Origin: Darwinibacter acetoxidans_A
GTDB taxonomy: Bacteria; Bacillota; Limnochordia; Darwinibacteriales; Darwinibacteriaceae
Assembly (NCBI GenBank): GCA_041936745.1
Contig: JBHGWS010000017.1
Coordinates: 1 to 9,104, forward strand
DNA: 9,104 nt
Reading direction: 5' to 3'
A program made the position numbers and the translations under genes. Below, piece after piece: positions 1-5,835 of the stretch (its first letter is position 1; every line of letters starts with the position of its first letter). The notes below the pieces were generated by a model. The model was not told the origin of the DNA. It worked only from the letters and a program-made list of their open reading frames with translations, and ran no database searches.

Positions 1-1153
1 AAGCCTCATCACTTTTTACACCAGCCATTTCTAAAACGAGATTTGCGGCACGACCCACCGCGCCGGGCCTGCCCAACTCGCTGCCCAAACCCGCCAGTTC
101 CTCTAAAAGTGCCTGCCGGGCTTGTTCATCATAAAGCAACCGCTCGACAGCCTCTGCAATGCCTGCGGTACTTATGTCGCTTTGGATAAACTCCGGTATG
201 ACAGTCTTTCGCAAAATATTATTGGTTGTAGTCATATAAGGGCGGCGGTCGGCCAGTTTATCCAAAATATAAGTAGTGCCGGGTACCCGGTAAACGGCAA
301 GAGACGGTATTCTTAAAATCGATGCCTCTAAGGAACAGGTCCCGATCGAAGTGACTGCCAAGTCCGCGGCCCGCAAAACACTATATGTCTTTCGCTTCAG
401 TTTGAGTCCGGGGTAGGGGTTGCGCTTGAGGAGTTTTTCCAAAAAGACATCGCCGATAGTGGGCGCTAAAGAAAGAACTACTTCAATGTTTTCATGTTCC
501 TCGGCCACCTGGCCTATAGCCTTGAAAACGGGCGGCAGTAAATTCTTGACCTCTGTTTCCCTGGCTCCGGGCAGCACTCCTATAACCTTGGCGTTTTCGT
601 TTTCGATACCCAGCCTAAGGCGGGCTGCCGCCTTAGTCAGTGAAAAATCAGCTAAATCGACTAAAGGATGGCCCACAAACTCCACTTCAATACCGGCTTT
701 TTCACAAGCGGCCGTTTCGAACCGGCTGATCCCCGCTACTTTAGTTACAACCCCGGAGAAGTTGCCCATCTTAACATTCTGCATGCCCCGGCTTAAGGGC
801 GTGTAGTAATAAAGAACGGGGATTTCTTTCGTCTGGACAAGCTCCAGCAAACGAAGGCCGAAAACAGGTAACCCGATCTGGACAACCAAATTAGGCTGTT
901 CCTTGTCGATGGTTTCCGAGACCCGTTTAATTAAACGTTTCACAACGTGAGTTCCCTTAATGGAATGAATTACTCCCAAGCTGACCATTTCCGAAATATC
1001 ATAAAGAAGCCTTACTCCTGCATCTTCCAGCAGAGGCCCGCCTACGCCAAACAAGGAGGCCTGCGGGCATTTTTTCAGGATTTCCCCGGCCAAAGCAGAG
1101 CCAAAGCGATCGCTGGTGTTGTCACCACCGATAATCATTATTTTAGGACCCAT
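1..1153 (-). CDS. lpxB: LpxB-like lipid A disaccharide synthase family protein, divergent, 3' end outside window
   Basis: The frame runs open from ATG 1153 to the window edge, giving 384 residues. The C-terminus is missing, probably by little, since E. coli LpxB is about 382. LpxB (GT19) joins UDP-diacylglucosamine and lipid X into the lipid A disaccharide at the inner membrane. The C-terminal half matches well: LPGARETEV (194-202, the E. coli Arg201 equivalent is Arg198), IGTCSLEA (270-277, cf. SGTAALE), AVYRV, and NNIL...VIPEFIQ (311-324). The N-terminal half is divergent. GETSGD reads GDNTSD (10-15). The IDAPDFN loop carrying the essential E. coli Asp98 reads IGLPVFG (93-99), so both Asp are gone. 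SPSVWAW is replaced by TPLSRGM (118-124). The fold and nucleotide-sugar side look kept, but normal LpxB catalysis is doubtful. It may use another acceptor, be a related glycosyltransferase of the 'LpxB-related' kind, or be a very divergent true LpxB. It follows fabZ by three bases and has a good ribosome site. Confidence 0.78.
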   Translation of the reverse strand, partial: MGPKIMIIGGDNTSDRFGSALAGEILKKCPQASLFGVGGPLLEDAGVRLLYDISEMVSLGVIHSIKGTHVVKRLIKRVSETIDKEQPNLVVQIGLPVFGLRLLELVQTKEIPVLYYYTPLSRGMQNVKMGNFSGVVTKVAGISRFETAACEKAGIEVEFVGHPLVDLADFSLTKAAARLRLGIENENAKVIGVLPGARETEVKNLLPPVFKAIGQVAEEHENIEVVLSLAPTIGDVFLEKLLKRNPYPGLKLKRKTYSVLRAADLAVTSIGTCSLEASILRIPSLAVYRVPGTTYILDKLADRRPYMTTTNNILRKTVIPEFIQSDISTAGIAEAVERLLYDEQARQALLEELAGLGSELGRPGAVGRAANLVLEMAGVKSDEA

Positions 1154-1156
1154 GCT

Positions 1157-1600
1157 CTAGGCCTCCCCCTCTTTAACCAGCATAAAACTAAGTTCCCCCT
1201 CTGCGGCAAGCTCGCCGTCGACTTCCCCCCGGGCGGCAACTTTGACAAAACCGCCCCGTACTGCGGTTACTACCGCCGTAATAATCAGCTGATCGCCGGG
1301 CTTGACAACCCGGCGAAACTTTACTCTCTGCAGGGCGGCCAACAGCGGCACCACATCTTCCAAAGGCCCGCCGCTGACGGCCAAACCACCGGCTTGCGCC
1401 ATCGCTTCCACGATCATTACTCCGGGCATAACGGGCGTCAGCGGGTAGTGCCCTTGAAAATAAGGTTCGTTGATTGTCACATTTTTAAGGGCGACGACCC
1501 GCTTTCCCGCATCTCTTTCCAAAACCCTGTCCACCATTAAAAAAGGATAGCGGTGGGGAAGCAATTTTAAAATCTCATCAATAGGCTTAATCTCTGACAC
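1157..1600 (-). CDS. fabZ: 3-hydroxyacyl-ACP dehydratase FabZ
   Basis: This is a 147-residue hot-dog-fold dehydratase of type II fatty acid synthesis. It removes water from (3R)-hydroxyacyl-ACP in the cytoplasm. The family block LPHRYPFLMVDRV is at 14-26 and NVTINEPYFQGHYP at 40-53. His51 is the expected catalytic histidine, and Glu65 in MIVEAMAQAGG is the expected catalytic glutamate. Length is typical. The usual 'GHFPGxPVMPG' reads GHYPLTPVMPG here, a small departure outside the catalytic pair. The start is GTG at 1600, with AAGGAG ten bases upstream. The gene ends three bases before the lpxB-like ATG. In many LPS-making bacteria fabZ sits with lpx genes, because FabZ and the lipid A acyltransferases draw on the same hydroxyacyl-ACP pool. 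That context fits. lpxC, lpxA and lpxD are not in the window. Confidence 0.97.
   Translation of the reverse strand: MSEIKPIDEILKLLPHRYPFLMVDRVLERDAGKRVVALKNVTINEPYFQGHYPLTPVMPGVMIVEAMAQAGGLAVSGGPLEDVVPLLAALQRVKFRRVVKPGDQLIITAVVTAVRGGFVKVAARGEVDGELAAEGELSFMLVKEGEA
1162..1169 (-). promoter_or_regulatory. ribosome binding site of the LpxB-like gene, inside fabZ
   Basis: The minus strand reads GGGGGAGG within the last codons of fabZ, eight bases before the ATG at 1153. It supports that start and suggests coupled translation of fabZ and the LpxB-like gene. Confidence 0.75.
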
Positions 1601-1625
1601 TCCGCCAACACTCCTTCATACTAAG

Positions 1626-1648
1626 CAAGCCGAGATAATCTCGGCTTG
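1626..1648 (-). repeat. perfect 10-bp inverted repeat (hairpin) between the ATPase gene and fabZ
   Basis: CAAGCCGAGA and TCTCGGCTTG form a perfect 10-base-pair stem with a three-base loop in the gap between the ATPase stop and the fabZ start. In the direction of transcription (minus) no run of T follows, so it is not a standard intrinsic terminator. The T-rich side (TATAATTTT) lies beyond the stem on the plus strand, where no gene runs. It may be an mRNA processing or stability hairpin, a partial attenuator, or a protein site. Function unknown. Confidence 0.6.
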
Positions 1649-1692
1649 TATAATTTTCGGCACTGCTGCGGGTATTCCTCTTTTATTGAGTT

Positions 1693-2421
1693 TTAGCCTG
1701 CTAAAAGCCTTTTATAGCGCCTGCCTATTTCCGAGCGGGGATTCTCGAAAACAACCTTGGGAGGCCCTTCTTCCACAATTTTGCCCTCAGCCATGAAAAC
1801 CACCCTGTCCGCAACACGGAGGGCAAAAGATACTTCGTGAGTCACAATTACCATAGTGGCGCCCGTTGTTTTCACCAAGTCCTCCATAACCTCCAAAACT
1901 TCGCCGACTAAGATCGGATCCAAAGAGGCGGTAGGTTCATCCCACAGCATCAGCTGGGGGTCGGTAACCAAAGCGCGGGCGATGCCCACCCGCTGCTGCT
2001 GGCCGCCGCTGAGCTGGGTGGGGTTGCGGTTGGCTGTGCTGCTTAAGCCTACTTTTTTTAAAGCCTCTTCCGCCCGTGCCGCAGCTTCTGCTCTGCTCAG
2101 GCCGCCTAAAACCAGGTGGAACATGACGTTTTCCAAAACGGTAAGGCGGGCTATTAAGTTAAACTGCTGGAAGACAAAACCTACGCTGCGGCGCAGTGCC
2201 TGCAGATCTTTTCCTGCCAAGGCGCCAACATCCTGCCCGTTAAAGTATATTGTGCCCGAATCGGGCTCAGTTAAGCGGTTAACGCAGCGGATTAAAGTCG
2301 ATTTGCCGCAGCCCGAAGGCCCCATGACAACAACGATTTCACCCTTTGCCACCGTTAAATTTGCGCTGTCCAGGGCTGTCACCGAGCCGAAACGCTTTGT
2401 AAGGTTCTTAATCTCCAACAT
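1693..2421 (-). CDS. ABC transporter ATPase, GlnQ/polar-amino-acid type, partner of the large membrane protein
   Basis: This 242-residue cytoplasmic ATPase is complete. It has Walker A GPSGCGKST (34-42), Q-loop Gln85 in VFQQFNL, and signature LSGGQQQR (137-144). Walker B is LMLWDEP (157-163) with catalytic Glu162, followed by the D-loop SLDP, and the switch His195 is in VTHE. The overall sequence, including the 'GKIVEEGPPKVVFENP' end, is most like GlnQ/HisP-family importer ATPases. It does not look like LptB or the LolD/FtsE/MacB group. It starts 12 bases after the membrane-protein gene and shares its ribosome-site/stop junction, so the two are almost surely co-expressed. The protein should supply ATP hydrolysis to the EAA tail of that neighbour. 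No GlnP-like permease or periplasmic binding protein is encoded nearby, so calling it an amino-acid importer would be unsafe. An in-frame GTG at 2430 would add three residues. After the stop there is a 92-base gap before fabZ. Confidence 0.93.
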   Translation of the reverse strand: MLEIKNLTKRFGSVTALDSANLTVAKGEIVVVMGPSGCGKSTLIRCVNRLTEPDSGTIYFNGQDVGALAGKDLQALRRSVGFVFQQFNLIARLTVLENVMFHLVLGGLSRAEAAARAEEALKKVGLSSTANRNPTQLSGGQQQRVGIARALVTDPQLMLWDEPTASLDPILVGEVLEVMEDLVKTTGATMVIVTHEVSFALRVADRVVFMAEGKIVEEGPPKVVFENPRSEIGRRYKRLLAG

Positions 2422-2429
2422 TTTATTCA

Positions 2430-2435
2430 CTCCCT
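2430..2435 (-). promoter_or_regulatory. ribosome binding site that decides the ATPase start
   Basis: The minus strand reads AGGGAG at 2435-2430, overlapping the stop of the membrane-protein gene. It is eight bases from the ATG at 2421 but overlaps an in-frame GTG at 2430. The ATG is therefore the better start, although the longer reading with three extra residues is open. Confidence 0.7.
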
Positions 2436-4542
2436 AAAATTGCTGTTTCCAGCGGTTAAGCAAGTTTAAAAAACCGGGCCGGCTGGGTGGGATAACAATC
2501 TCCCTCATAATCTGCACATTCGCTAAACCCAAGGCCTGCCCCGCCATGACTTCCATGGGCTCTATCGGGCTGAACCTCTCAGCCAAAAACACCGTTAAAA
2601 GCCCCAGCCCAAAACCTGCCGCGGCAATGCCTATCGGCGAGACAAAGGGTATTTGGCCCCGGCTCAGAAAATAAACGCTGCTGAGAATTAAAGAGCCTAA
2701 AACTCCCCCCAAAAGGAAAAGGGGATCGAAAAACCGCAGCCATCTTTGGGACTCGGCCTTTTGGCAGGAACGGAGATATTTTAAAGTAGAAAAAATGGTG
2801 GCGTGATCCAGGGCTAAAACAACAGCCGTGTAAATAACGGCCAGCAGGCCGGCGACTATCGAGCGAATTTCTTTTAGAATCCGAAAGATTTCGCCGCGGG
2901 CATCAGGATTAACCATTCCCACCGTTGTGGAATAAGTGTGGAGATAGGGGTTGTCCAATTTTTCTTGGAAAAGTTTCTCTAAATTTTTCTCATCAACGGG
3001 CCGCCCTTCCACCAAAATCTGTACCCTTTCACCGGGGATTACCTGGCCGCCCAAATAAGTGTTAATCAAGCGGATGGACTGGCCGATTTCCGCGTCTTTC
3101 AGATTCGGCAGGGTATCGCGCACAAATTGGATCTGTTCAATTATTGCAGTAACATCGATCTCCTGCACATTGGCGATCTGCTCGCTGATGCCGTTTAAGC
3201 TGACCCGCATTTCCTCGATGTCCAAGTTCTCCAAAGAGTTTAAGGACTCTTCCCCCGCGTTAACCGCAGCCTGGGCTAAAGTTTGAAAAAGGCCGTTCAG
3301 AAGTAAAGTTACTAAAAACTGCTCGCCGGAGGCTCGCCCTTCCTCGCCCGCTATTCCTTGATTCAGCTGCCGCATCTGCACCTGCAAAACCTCCAACTGC
3401 ATTAAAGCCTCTTGGAAAGTGGTTAAAACCGCCTCCGCATTATAAACGGCGTCGGCTGCCTGCACCGCCAGCTCTTCCAGCTCCTCTAAAAGCCTTAAGC
3501 TTTCGTTGATAGCATAAGCTAAGCGGTAGCGCTCGTTTTCGATCTCTACTTCACCGATATATTCCCCTTCATCGCCTTCGCTGTGATAGCGGTAGCCCCG
3601 CTTTGTGATCTTATCGGTCGACAAAGTAGGCGAGCCTTGGATAATCATCCCTTCGGCTAAATCGCCGAAAACCGCAGTCACCTCGATCACAATCTCCTCA
3701 CCGCCCCTCTCTAAAACGATGCGCTCGCCCACTGCCAGGTGGGCCTGGTCCTCCTGCTTGATCCTCACTTTAGAGGCATAGCTGGAGAGAAAGTCACGCA
3801 TTTCCATCAGAGTTTTCAAAAAGGCGTCCAGATCTTCGCCGTATTCCGCCGATGTGACATTCTTGAAGTGCTTTTTATCTCCGTATTCTGCCAGAACTTC
3901 TAAGGCCTGCCTGCCCACCAACTGGGTATCCACCTCAAAGCCCATGGGAAAACGGAGTTCTAAAAGCTGGTAGGAACCTAAAATACCTTCAATGCTTTCG
4001 GTGATCTCTTTAACTAAATCTTCCTGTTCCAAAACCGCGACCAAGTTACCGCCGTCTTTGAAAACAAATTTTACGCCTTTCAGCGCAGTTATCATTTCCT
4101 GCAGCTCCGCCCGCACACCGGGGTGCACCCCTCTGATTAACACGCTGGGCTCTACCATTAAAGAGTAACCGTTCAGGCCCGGGACCGCGCCAAAATAAGA
4201 GGTGATGCTCTCCAAAACCTCTTTCGTCCGGTATTCTGCCGGCAGGCCGAAGAAAAAGTTGGCCTGGCCGGCGATTGTTAAAGTCTGATTGAGTTTGAAA
4301 CCGGGAAAATGCTGCTCTCCGACCCGCTCTAATTCCCGCCGGGCAGCCTCTTTTGATTCTTCCCGGATGTGTAAGATCAAGTCATATTCCCCGTATTCCC
4401 CGATCATCCCATCTAAGGTATCGCCAAAATAGGTATCGATGGCCCAGGCAATCCCTTGTGAGAAAACTGCTCCGGCAAGCACGGTTAATATTAATAAAAC
4501 TATCAGGTCTTTATAAAATCCGTCTCTGAAAAAAGAGAGCAT
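2434..4542 (-). CDS. large four-helix membrane protein with ABC-type EAA tail; probable permease of an uncharacterised ABC system
   Basis: I do not recognise a named family for this 702-residue protein. A basic N-terminus leads into one helix (about 13-35). About 525 residues predicted to be extracytoplasmic follow, then three helices (about 561-579, 605-626, 634-654) and a cytoplasmic tail. One helix, a big outside domain and three helices is the FtsX/LolE/MacB layout. The outside domain is mixed alpha/beta at 50-330. It has helical, probably coiled-coil stretches at 340-395 and 440-490, then an alpha/beta segment to 555. The tail (662-685) contains ALGLANVQIMREIVIP. Its Gly, Ile and Pro spacing matches the G-x9-I-x-L-P part of the EAA loop through which ABC permeases contact their ATPase. 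The next gene, 12 bases on, encodes an ABC ATPase. The ATG at 4542 has AGGGGGG eight bases upstream. There is no binding-protein gene nearby; the outside domain may do that job. Substrate unknown. Its place beside lpt and lpx genes suggests envelope work (inference). Confidence 0.8.
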   Translation of the reverse strand: MLSFFRDGFYKDLIVLLILTVLAGAVFSQGIAWAIDTYFGDTLDGMIGEYGEYDLILHIREESKEAARRELERVGEQHFPGFKLNQTLTIAGQANFFFGLPAEYRTKEVLESITSYFGAVPGLNGYSLMVEPSVLIRGVHPGVRAELQEMITALKGVKFVFKDGGNLVAVLEQEDLVKEITESIEGILGSYQLLELRFPMGFEVDTQLVGRQALEVLAEYGDKKHFKNVTSAEYGEDLDAFLKTLMEMRDFLSSYASKVRIKQEDQAHLAVGERIVLERGGEEIVIEVTAVFGDLAEGMIIQGSPTLSTDKITKRGYRYHSEGDEGEYIGEVEIENERYRLAYAINESLRLLEELEELAVQAADAVYNAEAVLTTFQEALMQLEVLQVQMRQLNQGIAGEEGRASGEQFLVTLLLNGLFQTLAQAAVNAGEESLNSLENLDIEEMRVSLNGISEQIANVQEIDVTAIIEQIQFVRDTLPNLKDAEIGQSIRLINTYLGGQVIPGERVQILVEGRPVDEKNLEKLFQEKLDNPYLHTYSTTVGMVNPDARGEIFRILKEIRSIVAGLLAVIYTAVVLALDHATIFSTLKYLRSCQKAESQRWLRFFDPLFLLGGVLGSLILSSVYFLSRGQIPFVSPIGIAAAGFGLGLLTVFLAERFSPIEPMEVMAGQALGLANVQIMREIVIPPSRPGFLNLLNRWKQQF

Positions 4543-4570
4543 TACCCTTTCCCCCCTGCCTAGTGGTTTT

Positions 4571-4600
4571 ATTATATCATGCCCTTACGCTGGGGTTTAA
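4571..4600 (-). promoter_or_regulatory. predicted extended -10 promoter before the membrane protein/ATPase pair
   Basis: On the minus strand the gap between lptA and the membrane-protein gene contains TGATATAAT (4579-4571), a perfect TGnTATAAT extended -10 element. Eighteen bases upstream is TTAAAC (4600-4595), a weak -35 match, which is tolerable for extended -10 promoters. Transcription would begin near 4564, about 20 bases before the ATG at 4542. It would let the ABC pair, and perhaps fabZ and lpxB, be expressed independently of the lpt genes. This is a motif prediction only. Confidence 0.55.
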
Positions 4601-4625
4601 GTGGTAATGCCCGCTAACATTGGTA

Positions 4626-5192
4626 TTATTTGCTGTCCGTTTCAAATTCTCCCTGGAAAACGCCGAAAAACACCAACTCGTTTGCGTCCCGGTCCATTAA
4701 AAACTTCTCGCCCTTTAGCGTCCCTTCTTCAAAAGTTACGGCGACTGCCACCGTGAATAATGCTTCATCCGTTTCTTCTTCGTAGACTAAATGCTGCGAG
4801 CGGACCGTGGCATCCTCCGTTACCACTTCCACATCGCCTTGGGCTATCAGTTTTTCTTCTTCGCCGAAGTATTCCAAGACGCTGCTCGTCAGCTTGAAAT
4901 CGTCTTTTTCCAGCCTGGCCCCTTCGGTAAAAATGAAATAATTGTCTTTTGTGTGCCACTCCAGTTTTTTACCGGTGATCTCCATATCCTCAAACAAGAT
5001 CTTGATCCAGGCATCCGTAAAAGATGTCACATCCACAAAAAACAAACCGGATTCGGTATGATAGCGGCCCGGCGAAGCATCTTCCGGTACCCCCACCAAC
5101 TCTAAAGTCCCCTTTTTGCCCGCTGCATCAGCATTTGCGGCCGCCAGCAGTAAAACCATGAAAAAAACGACAATTTTAAGCTGCCTGCCCAT
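4626..5192 (-). CDS. lptA: LptA-like periplasmic LPS bridge protein (OstA domain)
   Basis: This 188-residue protein begins with a clear signal peptide: Arg/Lys near the start, a hydrophobic core at 7-19, and likely cleavage around 22-25 after Ala-Asp-Ala. The mature part has repeating beta strands of the OstA/LptA type, for example 'LEYFGEEEKLIAQGDVEV' (106-123) and 'FLMDRDANELVFFG' (164-177). Known LptA proteins stack these jelly rolls into a bridge carrying LPS from LptC to LptD across the periplasm. E. coli LptA is 185 residues, so the length fits. No membrane anchor is expected after cleavage. It lies one base after the LptC-like gene with a strong ribosome site. The first 40 mature residues are less repeat-like than the rest. 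In E. coli lptB directly follows lptA; here the next gene is 83 bases away and is not lptB. A separate periplasmic OstA-domain protein is a weaker alternative. Confidence 0.85.
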   Translation of the reverse strand: MGRQLKIVVFFMVLLLAAANADAAGKKGTLELVGVPEDASPGRYHTESGLFFVDVTSFTDAWIKILFEDMEITGKKLEWHTKDNYFIFTEGARLEKDDFKLTSSVLEYFGEEEKLIAQGDVEVVTEDATVRSQHLVYEEETDEALFTVAVAVTFEEGTLKGEKFLMDRDANELVFFGVFQGEFETDSK

Positions 5193-5193
5193 T

Positions 5194-5835
5194 TTAGCCC
5201 TCCTCTTTTATCAACACCATCTCGCCAAAAAATTCTAAGATGTCATCTGCCGGATAGTAAACTGCCTTGTGCAAATCCCAGGAAAACTCACCTTCCCGCA
5301 TTTGAACTTGCTTTTCAAAAACTACCTTTTCCTCATCAATATAAATAACGGTGTGATTTGATTGAATGGTGATCCCGTGCCAGCCAATCGTAGTCGGGCC
5401 CGGGCAGGTCAGGGTATTACCCTGCCCTTCCCAGACCATTTTCGCGGTAGTTAAAGTAAAGTTTTCCGGGCCCGTACCCCAAACCACCACGCCGCCGCTC
5501 AGTTCTAAGATATCGGCCTTTCGCCGCCAGACGGCGCTTTCCGCCTCGACATGGAAATAAGGCTCGCCGTCTTGAAAAATTACTATTTCGCCCATTTCAC
5601 TTAATGTTATTTCATCGCCTTCCTGGCTGACGGTTTGGGTTAAAATCTCCCACTGCCTGACACCGGCACTTCTGCCTATGAGGCGTGACTGTTCCAGTTT
5701 AACGCTGGGCGGAATATATTCCGCCGGAGGCAGGGGCGCATTCCACCAGCGATAGAAAGCTGTCAAGGCAGTGCCGATAATGATGATACCAAAGGCTATT
5801 AACAGCCTTTTCCCTCTGGTGCCCAGCTTTCTCAC
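5194..5835 (-). CDS. lptC: LptC-like membrane-anchored LPS bridge protein
   Basis: This 213-residue protein has one N-terminal membrane helix (about 10-28) after a short basic segment. A beta-rich periplasmic region follows, as in LptC, which receives LPS from LptF/G and hands it to LptA. Residues 45-115, with a glycine-containing 'IGRSAGVRQWEILTQ' strand pair, match the LptC pattern of residues facing the LPS groove. Residues 120-210 continue as OstA-type strands ('ILELSGGVVV', 'ILEFFGEMVL'). E. coli LptC is 191 residues, so the length is ordinary. The gene starts with GTG at 5835, overlapping the lptD TGA by three bases (GTGA). The GGAGGA ribosome site directly abuts this GTG, which is poor spacing. 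A CTG at codon 4 (5826-5824) sits eight bases from the site and could be the true start. It is one base from lptA. The call rests on topology, motif pattern and position; LptC proteins diverge strongly. Confidence 0.85.
   Translation of the reverse strand: MRKLGTRGKRLLIAFGIIIIGTALTAFYRWWNAPLPPAEYIPPSVKLEQSRLIGRSAGVRQWEILTQTVSQEGDEITLSEMGEIVIFQDGEPYFHVEAESAVWRRKADILELSGGVVVWGTGPENFTLTTAKMVWEGQGNTLTCPGPTTIGWHGITIQSNHTVIYIDEEKVVFEKQVQMREGEFSWDLHKAVYYPADDILEFFGEMVLIKEEG
5198..5206 (-). promoter_or_regulatory. ribosome binding site of the LptA-like gene
   Basis: The minus strand reads AGAGGAGGG five bases before the ATG at 5192. It lies within the last codons of the LptC-like gene, so translation of the two is probably coupled. 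Confidence 0.75.

Noticed and set aside
420..806. Plus-strand open frame of 128 codons
   Set aside because: It is antisense to the continuous LpxB-like frame, which has family motifs.
947..1540. Plus-strand open frame of 197 codons opposite fabZ and the start of the LpxB-like gene
   Set aside because: It lies antisense to a canonical FabZ and gives a protein with no recognisable pattern; a shadow of the real codons.
1693..2421. ATPase as LptB
   Set aside because: Its sequence pattern is GlnQ/HisP-like, and it directly follows a different membrane protein carrying an EAA tail.
1856..2437. Plus-strand open frame of 193 codons opposite the ATPase gene
   Set aside because: The minus strand here encodes every ABC ATPase motif; the plus frame shows no domain.
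1693..4542. Plain polar amino-acid importer
   Set aside because: The membrane partner is not GlnP-like and there is no periplasmic binding-protein gene; only the ATPase resembles that class.
4543..4625. Intrinsic terminator after the LptA-like gene
   Set aside because: I found no stable stem followed by a T-run on the minus strand in this gap.
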